Shown piece by piece: positions 19,372 to 28,359 of a DNA stretch of 64,000 bases. The translations under genes were made by a program, and so were the position numbers. Source of the stretch: Betaproteobacteria bacterium HGW-Betaproteobacteria-22 (lineage in GTDB: Bacteria; Pseudomonadota; Gammaproteobacteria; Burkholderiales; Methylophilaceae). The DNA lies in contig PHCJ01000018.1 in assembly GCA_002842285.1 (NCBI GenBank), positions 1-64,000 on the forward strand, in the 5' to 3' direction. The notes beneath the pieces were generated by a model. The model was not told the DNA's origin. It saw only the letters and a program-made list of their open reading frames with translations, and searched no databases. Within the stretch, counting starts at the first letter, position 1. Each line of letters begins with the position of its first letter.

Positions 19372-19400
19372 TTGACAGATCGTATCATTCTCTTGATAAT
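19372..19400 (+). promoter_or_regulatory. Sigma-70 promoter of tRNA-Lys
   Basis: Consensus -35 TTGACA (19372-19377), an ideal 17-base spacer, and -10 GATAAT (19395-19400), with the tRNA starting 14 bases downstream. This is the clearest promoter in the window. Confidence 0.85.
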
Positions 19401-19413
19401 TCTTGACCTCAAT

Positions 19414-19489
19414 GGGGGATTAGCTCAGTTGGTAGAGCAGCGGACTCTTAATCCGTTTGTCGCGAGTTCGAGCCTCGCATCCCCTACCA
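19414..19489 (+). tRNA. tRNA-Lys (anticodon CTT)
   Basis: A 76-base cloverleaf. Acceptor GGGGGAT pairs with ATCCCCT (one G-U), the D arm is AGCTCAGTTGGTAGAGC, the anticodon loop CTCTTAA has CTT at 19447-19449, the T arm contains TTCGAGC, the discriminator is A and CCA is encoded. Confidence 0.97.
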
Positions 19490-19545
19490 TTTTATTAAGC
19501 TGCTAGCTTAAATTTACCAATTCTTACAAGTCAGATCCTATTGTT

Positions 19546-22500
19546 TTGAAATTCACTGATTTTCAACACGCGCTCAATACTTGCATGCTGGCAGATAGGC
19601 ATGTGCTACGCCGTAAAATGCGTGATGTGCAGGATTTGCAAAAGATCAAAGACGAAAAGTCTGCACAGAGAACGCAGCGTTTGTTGGGCGAAATTGCGCA
19701 GAAAGTACGCACGTCTCAAGCCAAATATCAAACGCGGCTTGCCGGCTTACCTAGGCCAGAATACCCGTTAGCGCTTCCGGTCAGCAGTAAAAAAGATGAA
19801 ATTTCTGCTGCTATCCTTAAGAATCAAGTCGTCATTGTGTGCGGTGAAACAGGTTCAGGTAAAACTACGCAACTACCTAAAATCTGTCTGGAGCTCGGTC
19901 GCGGCGTTTCAGGCTTAATCGGGCACACGCAGCCACGGCGTATTGCCGCACGTTCAGTGGCTTCCCGTATCGCACAGGAGCTTAACTCGCCGCTGGGTGA
20001 GGTGGTGGGTTACAAGGTGCGATTTAACGACAAACTGTCCGAGTCTAGTTATATCAAGCTGATGACAGATGGCATTCTGCTGGCTGAAACGCAGGGCGAT
20101 AAGTTTCTGAATGCCTATGACACCATCATCATCGATGAGGCGCATGAGCGTAGCCTTAACATCGATTTCTTGCTCGGCTATCTCAAACAACTATTACCGA
20201 AACGCCCGGATTTAAAAATCATTGTCACTTCTGCCACCATCGATGCAGATCGATTCTCGCAGCATTTTAATGGCGCGCCGGTGATTGAGGTTTCTGGCCG
20301 TACTTTCCCTGTTGAAATCCGTTATCGCCCGCTAGGCAAAGCAGGTTTTCGCTCCAAAGAGATTGCCGCGTTTGAAACTAGCGAGTTTGATCTGGATGAT
20401 GGTGCAGATGATTTGTCCGCCAATCTGCTGGGAATCCCGCGCAAGGGTAAAACGGAGGCGCGCTGGCTGGAAGAAGATGACGAAGAAGAGGCGATTGAAG
20501 AAGCCATTTTAGATGCGGCTGATGATTTGCTCAGGCTTGGAGATGGTGATATTTTGGTGTTTTTGCCCGGTGAGCGCGAAATTCGCGATGTGGCTGACCA
20601 TTTGCGTAAATATCAGGGACGATCAGCCAAGCTCAGGCATATCGAAGTGCTACCTTTATTCGCGCGCTTGAGTATTGAAGATCAGCAGAAGATATTCAAA
20701 AGTCATAGTAGCCGTCGCATTGTACTGGCGACCAACGTGGCTGAAACTTCGCTCACCGTGCCGGGCATCAAGTATGTAATTGATGCCGGTTTGGCACGTG
20801 TGAATCGCTACAGTCCGCGTGCCAAGGTGGAGCAGTTGCAGATTGAAAAGATCAGCCAAGCGGCGGCGAAACAAAGAGCAGGGCGCTGCGGACGTGTCTC
20901 GCATGGCACTTGCGTGCGGCTTTATTCTGAAGAAGACTTTAATGGCAGACCGGAATTTACCGAGCCGGAAATTTTACGCAGCTCACTTGCCAGTGTGATT
21001 TTGCGCATGGCGGCATTGCGTCTTGGCGATGTGACCGAATTCCCGTTTATTGAAGCGCCTTCTTCACGCCTGATTGCCGATGGCTATTTATTGCTGCAAG
21101 AGCTAGGCGCAGTAGATGCACGCCGCAAAATTACCGAAACGGGCTTGCAGTTGGCTAAGCTGCCATTGGACCCGCGTGTGGGGCGTATGATTCTGGCGGC
21201 CAAGCGTGAACATTGTTTAAAAGAAATTCTCATCATTGCCAGCGTACTGAGTATTCAAGACCCGCGTGAACGCCCGATGGATAAGCGCGAGGCTGCGGAT
21301 AACGCCCATGCCAAGTTTGCGGGTGAAGGCTCTGATTTCATGAGCTACCTCAAGTTATGGGATTGGTTTGATCATGCGCTTAAAAACAAAAAGTCGAATA
21401 AAGAACTGCTGAATCAGTGCCATAGCAATTTTTTATCTTTCTTGCGCTTAAAAGAATGGCGTGAACTGCATGGACAGTTGCTGCAAATCGCTTCTGAGTT
21501 AGAGCTAAAGCTCAATGAGAAAGAAGCGAACTATGAACAGATACACAAAGCCTTGTTAGCCGGTTTGCTAGGTAATATTGGTTTTAAAGATGGCGAGAGT
21601 GAATCCTATGCGGGTGCTCGCGGCATTCGTTTTCATATTGCGCCCGGCTCCACATTAAAGAAAACGCGCCCAAAATGGGTGATGGCGGCTGAATTGGTGG
21701 ATACCACCAAACTGTATGCGCGCTGTGTAGCCAAAATCGAGCCGGACTGGATCGAGCCATTGGCCAGAGGCCTGACCGATAGTCATTACTCTGACCCGCG
21801 CTGGGATAGAAAAATGGGTATGGTGAATGCGTGGGAGCGCGTTTCACTGTATGGCCTCACCATTATTCCTAAGCGTCGTGTGCATTACGGGCCGATTAAT
21901 CCGGTGGAATCGCGCGAGATATTCATCCGTGAGGCCTTGGCGAATGGCGAGTTCGATACCAAAGCTGCATTCTTCACTGCCAATGAGCGCCTGATCGCCG
22001 AAGTTGAAGAGCTGGAGCACAAGGCGCGTCGTCAGGATGTGCTGGTGGATGAGCATCAGTTATTTGCTTTTTATGATGTCAAAGTTCCTGCGGATGTTTT
22101 TAATGCGGCGAGTTTTGAAAAATGGCGTGCGGACGCTGAAAAAATCAATCCCAAGTTATTGTATTTAACGCGTGACGATCTGATGCGTCATGGTGCCGAC
22201 GCCATTACAGCGGTGCAGTTTCCTGAAAAAATCACGCTGGATGGTGTAGAAACAACGCTTAAATACCGCTTTGAGCCAAATCACGTGTTGGATGGTGTTA
22301 CGGCGACGATACCGCTGGCCTTGTTGAACCAGTTGAATCCGGTGCAGACTGAATGGCTGGTGCCCGGCATGCTGCGCGATAAACTGACTTATCTCATTAA
22401 GGCGTTGCCTAAAACATTCCGCCGTGTATGTGTGCCGGTGCCGGAGTTTGTGACGGGATTTCTGGAATCTACAAGGGATGACTACTCAAAACCGCTGCTT

Positions 22501-23580
22501 GAAACTTTAGCTGCATACATTCAGCACAAAACCACCTTGAAAATCGGCAAGGAGGACTGGAATCTCGCCGATATTCCACCGCACCATTTGATGAATTTTA
22601 GCGTAATGGATGATGCCGGGCGTGAGCTGGCCATGGGGCGCGACTGGAATACACTTAAAAAACAATTGGGTTCAGCCGCGCAGCTTACTTTCAGGAATAC
22701 TTCACCCGATATTGAGAAAACCGGCCTCAAGCAGTGGGATTTTGGTGATTTACCGCAAACTTTGAGTTTTGAGCGCGATGGTCTGAAGGTGACAGGTTAC
22801 CCTGCGCTGGAGGATGCCGATGACAGTATCTCGGTAAGGCTGTTTGATACCGAGCTTGAGGCGGAACGAAGTCATCGTAAAGGTGTCTGTCGCTTAATGC
22901 GTTTTGAATTAAAAGAGCAAATGAAGCAACTTGAGAAAAATCTGCCAAACTTTAACCAGTATGCGCTGACACTGCGTAACGTGATGTCGCCTGACGATCT
23001 GCGTGAGGATATGATACTCGCGATTGCCGATCGTGCATTTATCGGTGATGATGAGTTACCACGCTCGAATGAAGATTTCATGAAGCTAAAGCAGCGCGCC
23101 AGAACCCGCTTGCCTGCAGTTAAAGATGCTGCCATGCGTCAGGTGCAGGCGATTACCAGTGAATACCAGTTGCTTGTGCAAAAGCAGGCACAGATGTCAG
23201 CCACTGTGAACAGGCTAAAACGTGACTTGGATCAGCAAATCGGTTTGTTGGTTTATAAGGGGTTTTTAAGTCAGACGCCATGGGAACACTTGCAGCATAT
23301 TCCGCGTTATTTAAAAGCACTACGCTTGCGCATAGAAAAACAGCCCGCCAATCCCGACCGTGACGGTAAGCATGCAGCCAGCGTAGGAGTGATTTGGCAG
23401 AAATGGCAGGATAAAATAAATGCCCTGAATGCCGCGCACTTGGATATACCTTCTGCATTGCAGGATTTTAGGTGGCTCATTGAAGAGTTAAGAGTTTCAC
23501 TTTTTGCTCAGGAGCTTAAAACGCCATTTCCGGTATCCATCAAACGGCTGGAAAAAGCCTGGGCTGATATGCATCTGTAG
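19546..23580 (+). CDS. hrpA: ATP-dependent RNA helicase HrpA
   Basis: A 1344-residue DEAH-box RNA helicase, close to E. coli HrpA (about 1300). Walker A is IVVCGETGSGKTTQ (about 91-104), followed by HTQPRRIAARSVA, the DEAH box IIIDEAHERS, SATIDADRFS, and QRAGRCGR in the second RecA domain. HA2, OB-fold and the long HrpA-specific C-terminal region (DUF3418) follow, ending in LKTPFPVSIKRLEKAW. HrpA resolves stalled or collided ribosomes in E. coli. The start is TTG at 19546, chosen because the residues it adds (FQHALNTCMLADRHVLRRKM) match the conserved HrpA N-terminus; the first ATG would remove it. The next gene begins three bases after the stop. Confidence 0.95.
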   Translation: MKFTDFQHALNTCMLADRHVLRRKMRDVQDLQKIKDEKSAQRTQRLLGEIAQKVRTSQAKYQTRLAGLPRPEYPLALPVSSKKDEISAAILKNQVVIVCGETGSGKTTQLPKICLELGRGVSGLIGHTQPRRIAARSVASRIAQELNSPLGEVVGYKVRFNDKLSESSYIKLMTDGILLAETQGDKFLNAYDTIIIDEAHERSLNIDFLLGYLKQLLPKRPDLKIIVTSATIDADRFSQHFNGAPVIEVSGRTFPVEIRYRPLGKAGFRSKEIAAFETSEFDLDDGADDLSANLLGIPRKGKTEARWLEEDDEEEAIEEAILDAADDLLRLGDGDILVFLPGEREIRDVADHLRKYQGRSAKLRHIEVLPLFARLSIEDQQKIFKSHSSRRIVLATNVAETSLTVPGIKYVIDAGLARVNRYSPRAKVEQLQIEKISQAAAKQRAGRCGRVSHGTCVRLYSEEDFNGRPEFTEPEILRSSLASVILRMAALRLGDVTEFPFIEAPSSRLIADGYLLLQELGAVDARRKITETGLQLAKLPLDPRVGRMILAAKREHCLKEILIIASVLSIQDPRERPMDKREAADNAHAKFAGEGSDFMSYLKLWDWFDHALKNKKSNKELLNQCHSNFLSFLRLKEWRELHGQLLQIASELELKLNEKEANYEQIHKALLAGLLGNIGFKDGESESYAGARGIRFHIAPGSTLKKTRPKWVMAAELVDTTKLYARCVAKIEPDWIEPLARGLTDSHYSDPRWDRKMGMVNAWERVSLYGLTIIPKRRVHYGPINPVESREIFIREALANGEFDTKAAFFTANERLIAEVEELEHKARRQDVLVDEHQLFAFYDVKVPADVFNAASFEKWRADAEKINPKLLYLTRDDLMRHGADAITAVQFPEKITLDGVETTLKYRFEPNHVLDGVTATIPLALLNQLNPVQTEWLVPGMLRDKLTYLIKALPKTFRRVCVPVPEFVTGFLESTRDDYSKPLLETLAAYIQHKTTLKIGKEDWNLADIPPHHLMNFSVMDDAGRELAMGRDWNTLKKQLGSAAQLTFRNTSPDIEKTGLKQWDFGDLPQTLSFERDGLKVTGYPALEDADDSISVRLFDTELEAERSHRKGVCRLMRFELKEQMKQLEKNLPNFNQYALTLRNVMSPDDLREDMILAIADRAFIGDDELPRSNEDFMKLKQRARTRLPAVKDAAMRQVQAITSEYQLLVQKQAQMSATVNRLKRDLDQQIGLLVYKGFLSQTPWEHLQHIPRYLKALRLRIEKQPANPDRDGKHAASVGVIWQKWQDKINALNAAHLDIPSALQDFRWLIEELRVSLFAQELKTPFPVSIKRLEKAWADMHL

Positions 23581-23582
23581 CC

Positions 23583-24539
23583 ATGGCAGAAAGCAGCACA
23601 AAAGCACAGCTCGTATTAGAACATAGTTTTGATGATTTTTTGTCAGGTGCGGTAGCTGAGCCTGTGAGGGATGATTTTCTTATCCGCATTCATGTAAGCC
23701 GCAACACGCTGGTAGCGATAGTACTTTCATTGTTGCTACATGCCTTGATTTTATTATTCGCGCCTACTATCAAGTTTGAAGAACCTCCGGCAAAGCCTGC
23801 AACCGCAATGCAGGTCAATTTGCTGCCCAGCATCCCATCGGGCACGCCTGAGGTGATCGTGCAGACTACAGAGTTGCCCAAAAAACCGCTGCCCAGGTTG
23901 GAAAAACCTAAAACATCTCCACCTAAGGTGATTGTAAAAACGCCAGCACCTAAAGTTATCACCAGCGAAAAGCCTGCCTTTACTGTACCTGAAAAATTAG
24001 TAAAACCGAGCGAAGCGAAACCACCGCAGCTTACAGTGCCTGAAAAAGAGATTCGCCCGGAAGACTATCCAGATATGCAATCTTATATGTTGGCAGTGCG
24101 TGCTCAAAAGCAGGGTGGGTTGGCAGAAACCACAAGACAGAACGCGGAATTGATGGCGCGTGAGCGTGCTCTTAACGATGAGCAAATACGCGATGAACGC
24201 ATTAAGCGCAACCTGAAAGTTGGTACGAATGGCATATTTGAAATTACCAGTTTAAGTATGCGTAGCGCAACCTTCTCATTTCGGGGTTGGACCAATGATT
24301 ATAGCAATGCCAACTTACAGTATTTTGAAGTGCAGGCGCACATCGGCGAAGATGTCAGGCTGGTTATGATTCGGCGGATGATTACATTAATCCGCAGTCA
24401 CTATGATGGTGACTTTCAGTGGGAATCCCACCGTTTAGGGCGCTCGGTGACCCAGTCTGCGCGGCTTGAAGATAATGCGGGTCTTGAAGATTTTCTGATG
24501 ATGGAGTTTTTCGGGTCGCGCTATAAAAACGCGCCATAA
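23583..24539 (+). CDS. TonB-like single-pass membrane protein of unknown function
   Basis: A 318-residue protein. After a 40-residue cytoplasmic segment there is one membrane helix (about 41-61) containing Ser49-x-x-x-His53, the spacing of the Ser/His pair that couples TonB-type helices to the ExbB-ExbD proton motor. A Pro/Lys-rich periplasmic linker (about 66-155) follows, as in TonB. The C-terminal 100 residues (KVGTNGIFEITSLSMRSATFSFRGW ... FGSRYKNAP) are well formed but do not look like the standard TonB C-terminal domain. It follows hrpA by three bases, so they are probably cotranscribed. Its partner is unknown; no exbB or exbD is present here. Confidence 0.75.
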   Translation: MAESSTKAQLVLEHSFDDFLSGAVAEPVRDDFLIRIHVSRNTLVAIVLSLLLHALILLFAPTIKFEEPPAKPATAMQVNLLPSIPSGTPEVIVQTTELPKKPLPRLEKPKTSPPKVIVKTPAPKVITSEKPAFTVPEKLVKPSEAKPPQLTVPEKEIRPEDYPDMQSYMLAVRAQKQGGLAETTRQNAELMARERALNDEQIRDERIKRNLKVGTNGIFEITSLSMRSATFSFRGWTNDYSNANLQYFEVQAHIGEDVRLVMIRRMITLIRSHYDGDFQWESHRLGRSVTQSARLEDNAGLEDFLMMEFFGSRYKNAP

Positions 24540-24568
24540 CATTCAATGAATGCAATGAAAACTCAAAT

Positions 24569-25162
24569 TCATGACTCAGCTTCCTTGTTTAAAGCTTTTC
24601 TGTATTGTTCCAGTTTTATTTCATAGTCACCTGCATCACCAAACTCTAAAAAATGCTGATAACGGGCATGCGTGTTTAAAATTTTTCTGGCATGCTTGAT
24701 TGGACAAAAATATTGTTCTGTTCTACCCACAATTTCGCTGATATAAGCAATCATCCCTGTTCCATAAGCACAATAAGTACAATGAAACTTCTCTATGAAA
24801 TTCAAGTAGTTAAGTTGCTGTCTGTCAAAGATGATATAGTCGGCTCTGCGTACCTTTTTAATACCGTAAATCGGAAAACAGGTCAGTTGGTAAAAAGTGA
24901 TAAATAAATCTGTAATTACCAAAGGGATAATCATGGCGTAGATGATGGGGCCTGTAATCAGATTTTGCGGCCGATTGGTGACAAGCCAGCGGAAAAAATT
25001 GGTTTTTAACTTACGGTGCGTTTCTTTGATGGACTGTTCAAATTCAACACGTTTGCCTTTAATTTGAAAATAGATGCTTGATTTCTGTTCATTCAGTGCG
25101 CTACGCAAATCATCTTCAAGTGCAGTAATTTGGGCCAATAATTGCTGAATACGGTCACTCAT
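24569..25162 (-). CDS. Hypothetical membrane protein with N-terminal coiled coil
   Basis: A 197-residue protein I cannot assign. Residues 1-55 form a likely coiled coil (QQLLAQITALEDDLRSALNEQ). A hydrophobic stretch (about 70-100, GPIIYAMIIPLVITDLFITFYQLT) gives one or two membrane passes. The second half has a Cys/His-rich motif HCTYCAYGTG and FCPIKHA that could bind metal. It converges on the TonB-like gene. Confidence 0.7.
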   Translation of the reverse strand: MSDRIQQLLAQITALEDDLRSALNEQKSSIYFQIKGKRVEFEQSIKETHRKLKTNFFRWLVTNRPQNLITGPIIYAMIIPLVITDLFITFYQLTCFPIYGIKKVRRADYIIFDRQQLNYLNFIEKFHCTYCAYGTGMIAYISEIVGRTEQYFCPIKHARKILNTHARYQHFLEFGDAGDYEIKLEQYRKALNKEAES

Positions 25163-25399
25163 GGGACTACTCCAGTATTGCGATATTGAGCACAGTATAA
25201 CCTGTTAAGAAGGGGTGTTGAAAAAACAAATTTTTTGAGTGTGATTCTAAGTCAAGAGCCAGCTCTCATTGTTTAATGTCAACTTGCCCATTCTGCATTT
25301 TTTTGTGCTAATTTTCAGTCAATAGAATGAACTGTTGATCATAAAGTTTGCACAAAAAATCCATCAAACTGTGCGGCGTTGCCATTTTTAGCAATACTT

Positions 25400-25413
25400 G
25401 CCAACTTGTTGGC
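25400..25413. promoter_or_regulatory. 14-bp palindrome, possible operator
   Basis: GCCAAC-TT-GTTGGC is a perfect inverted repeat. A wider pair ACTTGCCA...TGGCAAGT surrounds it on the right. It could be a dimeric regulator site; no regulator is encoded nearby. Confidence 0.3.
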
Positions 25414-25527
25414 TTTAGTGTTAATTATCTGCCGCTGGCAAGTCCTAATGAAAAATCTGCGATTATCTTAAAAATCATGAATTTCATGGTGAACTGACAT
25501 TGGAAATTGTGTATATTAGCCATGATA

Positions 25528-25543
25528 TATACAAGTCTGTATA
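25528..25543. promoter_or_regulatory. 16-bp palindrome near the quinoprotein start
   Basis: TATACA-AGTC-TGTATA lies 50 bp upstream of the quinoprotein ATG. Perfect six-base arms around a four-base spacer suggest an operator overlapping the promoter. This is weak evidence on its own. Confidence 0.35.
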
Positions 25544-25592
25544 GTTATGTGTTTGCTTGTAATATAGCTTGCGATGAGCAAAAAGGGAAAAT

Positions 25593-27410
25593 ATGATCAT
25601 TAAGTATTCAAGATTAAAAAGGCTTTCTAATTGTCAACTGCTAAATGGATGCTTGCTGGCTCTTACCTGCCTTACAATTTTAGCCTGTACAGGATTGCCC
25701 GCAAAGCACCAGGAAATTTCAAATGGTGACTGGCCAAGCTACGGACGAGATTACACTAACCAACGCATGTCACCGCTGACAAAAATCAATGTAGATAATG
25801 TCCGCAACCTTGCATTGGCCTGGCACTTTAAAAGCGGAATATCTGCGACATTTCAGGCAACTCCCATCGTTCAAGCAGGAGTAATGTATGTGTCTTTACC
25901 CTATAACCACGTTGTGGCGCTCGATGCAAAAACAGGCAAGGAATTGTGGCGCTACCAGCATATGCGCAAAACAGGTTGGAAGATGTGCTGCGGTCCTGCA
26001 AACAGAGGGGTTGCGGTGAGTGAGGGCAAAGTCTTTATGGGAACCGTTGACGCCAGATTGATAGCGTTGGATGCCAAGACAGGCGCTAAGATTTGGGATG
26101 TCGATGTGGCAGACGACACGGCGCGCACGGAAGATACCCGTTCACTCAGTCAGCATGATGCGAAAAGTAAAAAAGAATCCTATGGCGGAACCGGTATAGG
26201 TATCAACATGGCGCCTGTCGTTTATCGTGGCAAGGTGATTGTAGGCGTCACCGGGGTCGGCTACGGCCTGCATGTGGACACGCCAAGGCTGGATGCACCC
26301 TTGGGGGCGGTGATAGGTGTGGATGGCCGTTACGGCAGGCCGGGCTTCCTGGCGGCATTTGATGTACATAATGGTCAGCGTGTCTGGCAGTTTGATACCA
26401 TTCCATCTAGTGGCTGGGAGGGCGTGTTTGCAGAAACAACTTCAGATGGTATTTCGCTAAACCGTGATATCGCGGCTGAAAAAGATAACCTTAAAAATAA
26501 CCGGGATGCCTGGCGTTATGGCGGTGGGTCAGCCTGGAGCACGCCGGCCATTGATGCAAAAACAAACACTTTATTTTTTGGTACAGGAAACCCGTCACCG
26601 CAGATGAATGATATATCCAGACCCGGGGATAATCTTTACACCGTTTCATTGGTGGCACTGGATACCGAATCTGGCAAGATTAAATGGCATTACCAGCAGG
26701 TGCCACATGATGTGTGGGGTTATGATCTGGCAAGCCCGCCGGTATTGTTTGATTATGAGCAGGATGGTAAAAAAATCCCCGCAGTGGGGCAAGCCGGTAA
26801 AACAGGCTGGTATTATGTGAATGACAGGGCGACAGGTGCACTGTTAATAAAATCTGAAGCCTTCGTACCGCAAAAGAATCTTTTTGCCAAAGCGACAACA
26901 GAGGGCACAGTGCTGTATCCTGGCATATTGGGCGGCTCAAACTGGAGCCCGAGTGCACTGGATGAATCACGTCAGACCAGTTATGTGGCAGGCATTCATG
27001 CGCCGATTAAATATACGCTGGTAGAAGAGCCTGCAAAGGATGGCTTGGCCCCAATTCGCTATGCATCTTCTGAACCTACGAAAGATCCGCGTTGGGGCTT
27101 ACTCTCGGCTATTGATTTAACGACAGGTAAAATAATCTGGCAGGTAAAAACGGCGCAGCCGCTGATGGGAGGGGTGCTCGCCACGCGTGGGGACTTGGTG
27201 TTTATGGGCGAAGGCGATGGTAAATTAAATGCCTATCATAGCAAAACAGGTGAGCTGCTATGGCAGGCAAGCGCTGCAGCTGGGGTAAATGCGCCACCGA
27301 TCAGTTACGAAGTAGAGGGTGAGCAATATATAGCTGTGGTGGCAGGAGGGAATGCGATTTTTGGCTTTCCTGCAGGTGATGAGGTGCTGGTTTATAAACT
27401 AAAGCGATAA
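25593..27410 (+). CDS. PQQ-dependent dehydrogenase-like quinoprotein (lipoprotein, altered active site)
   Basis: A 605-residue eight-bladed beta-propeller quinoprotein of the PQQ alcohol/methanol dehydrogenase family. The N-terminal TILAC (Cys32) is a lipobox, so it is probably membrane-anchored in the periplasm. Family features are the vicinal pair Cys132-Cys133 (KMCCGPANRG), which stacks over PQQ; tryptophan-docking blade repeats (AAFDVHNGQRVWQF, ALDTESGKIKWHY); and FFGTGNPSP with the metal-ligand Asn333. The next active-site block reads PHDVWGYDLASPPV. Aligned with methanol dehydrogenase (HDEWDYA), the catalytic Asp position is Gly376, and Asp378 occupies the place two residues on that is Asp in lanthanide enzymes. 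Substrate and activity are therefore uncertain. The esterase gene follows after five bases. Confidence 0.88.
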   Translation: MIIKYSRLKRLSNCQLLNGCLLALTCLTILACTGLPAKHQEISNGDWPSYGRDYTNQRMSPLTKINVDNVRNLALAWHFKSGISATFQATPIVQAGVMYVSLPYNHVVALDAKTGKELWRYQHMRKTGWKMCCGPANRGVAVSEGKVFMGTVDARLIALDAKTGAKIWDVDVADDTARTEDTRSLSQHDAKSKKESYGGTGIGINMAPVVYRGKVIVGVTGVGYGLHVDTPRLDAPLGAVIGVDGRYGRPGFLAAFDVHNGQRVWQFDTIPSSGWEGVFAETTSDGISLNRDIAAEKDNLKNNRDAWRYGGGSAWSTPAIDAKTNTLFFGTGNPSPQMNDISRPGDNLYTVSLVALDTESGKIKWHYQQVPHDVWGYDLASPPVLFDYEQDGKKIPAVGQAGKTGWYYVNDRATGALLIKSEAFVPQKNLFAKATTEGTVLYPGILGGSNWSPSALDESRQTSYVAGIHAPIKYTLVEEPAKDGLAPIRYASSEPTKDPRWGLLSAIDLTTGKIIWQVKTAQPLMGGVLATRGDLVFMGEGDGKLNAYHSKTGELLWQASAAAGVNAPPISYEVEGEQYIAVVAGGNAIFGFPAGDEVLVYKLKR

Positions 27411-27415
27411 ATGCA

Positions 27416-28072
27416 ATGATAATAAAACGTTTGATTCATTTGGGGCTGGTTTGTGTTACTGGTTTGTTGTTGGCATGTAATGCCAAGCCTGAATTTGCAG
27501 CATTGCCCAAAGGCGCTAATGTGCTGGTGCTAGGAGATAGCCTGAGCTATGGCACAGGGGCTGCAAAAGGTGAGGATTATGTCAGCTTGCTTGCAGTCAA
27601 TACCCAATGGCAATTGATTAATGCCGGGGTGCCCGGCAATACCTCTGCTGATGGTTTGCAACGCTTGCCCAGTCTGCTGGAAGCCTATCATGCGGATGAA
27701 AGCAAAGTTGATCTGTTGATCGTTGAACTGGGCGGAAACGATTTTTTAAGACAGATGCCCGAGGCAGAAACCAGAAATAATTTAAAGGCGATTTTGCAGC
27801 AGGCAAAGGCAAACCAAATTCAAGCCGTGCTGCTGGCGATTCCTGAATTTAGTCCGATAGGTGCTGCTTTCGGCAGCTTGTCCGATCATGAGCTTTATGC
27901 CGCTTTAGCAAAAGAAACAGGCACGCCGTTGATTGAAGATATATTCTCAGAAGTCCTGGCCAAAAATGCCCTGAAATCAGATGCAATACATCCCAATGCA
28001 CAAGGGTATAAAAAAGTTGAGGAGTCGTTGCGCAAGGCTTTGGAAAAGCTTGGCTTTTTAAAAAAACAGTGA
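27416..28072 (+). CDS. tesA: TesA-like SGNH-family esterase/lysophospholipase, lipoprotein
   Basis: A 218-residue GDSL/SGNH hydrolase. Block I VLGDSLSYGTGA has the catalytic Ser, NAGVPGNTSADGLQRL is block II, VELGGNDFLR is block III and SDAIHPNAQGYKK is block V with Asp and His. The N-terminus LLLACNA is a lipobox, which differs from soluble periplasmic E. coli TesA. It probably cleaves acyl or aryl esters. It starts five bases after the quinoprotein stop, so the two are cotranscribed; a functional link is not evident. Confidence 0.88.
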   Translation: MIIKRLIHLGLVCVTGLLLACNAKPEFAALPKGANVLVLGDSLSYGTGAAKGEDYVSLLAVNTQWQLINAGVPGNTSADGLQRLPSLLEAYHADESKVDLLIVELGGNDFLRQMPEAETRNNLKAILQQAKANQIQAVLLAIPEFSPIGAAFGSLSDHELYAALAKETGTPLIEDIFSEVLAKNALKSDAIHPNAQGYKKVEESLRKALEKLGFLKKQ

Positions 28073-28095
28073 GTTTAAGACTTTTTCACGGGTCT

Positions 28096-28359
28096 TTATT
28101 TGTGCTTGATTTTTAAAAACAATACCACACAGGCCAGTGCCAGAGTAATACTGTTTGCCATAATAATCGGCCAGCTTTTGATCATTAGGCCATAGATGAG
28201 CCAACCCAGTACGCCCAGGCTAAAAAGACTGTACATAGGCAGCGAGATGCCTGATAAATCACGAGATTTCCAAGATTGGTGTGCCTGTGGCACAAAAGCC
28301 AGGGTTGTTAAAAAAGCGGCAATGTAGCCGATTAAATCAGAAGTGTTAATCAAGTTCAT
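28096..28359 (-). CDS. SemiSWEET-family transporter (PQ-loop, MtN3-like)
   Basis: An 87-residue three-helix membrane protein with the PQ-loop motif FVPQAHQSWKSRDLSGISL, as in bacterial SemiSWEET sugar transporters that work as homodimers by moving sugars down a gradient. Helices lie at about 8-25, 38-58 and 64-83. Its start overlaps the stop of the DUF808 gene by four bases (ATGA), so they are translationally coupled. The substrate cannot be told from sequence. Confidence 0.88.
   Translation of the reverse strand: MNLINTSDLIGYIAAFLTTLAFVPQAHQSWKSRDLSGISLPMYSLFSLGVLGWLIYGLMIKSWPIIMANSITLALACVVLFLKIKHK

Larger units (their letters stand above)
25163..25592. other. Intergenic region upstream of the quinoprotein gene
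   Basis: This 430-bp AT-rich gap has no ORF I can support. It contains palindromes GCCAACTTGTTGGC (25400-25413) and TATACA-AGTC-TGTATA (25528-25543), and a good ribosome site AAAAAGGGA just before the quinoprotein start. It is the divergent promoter region for the hypothetical membrane protein and the quinoprotein; I cannot place a convincing -35/-10 pair. Confidence 0.6.
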
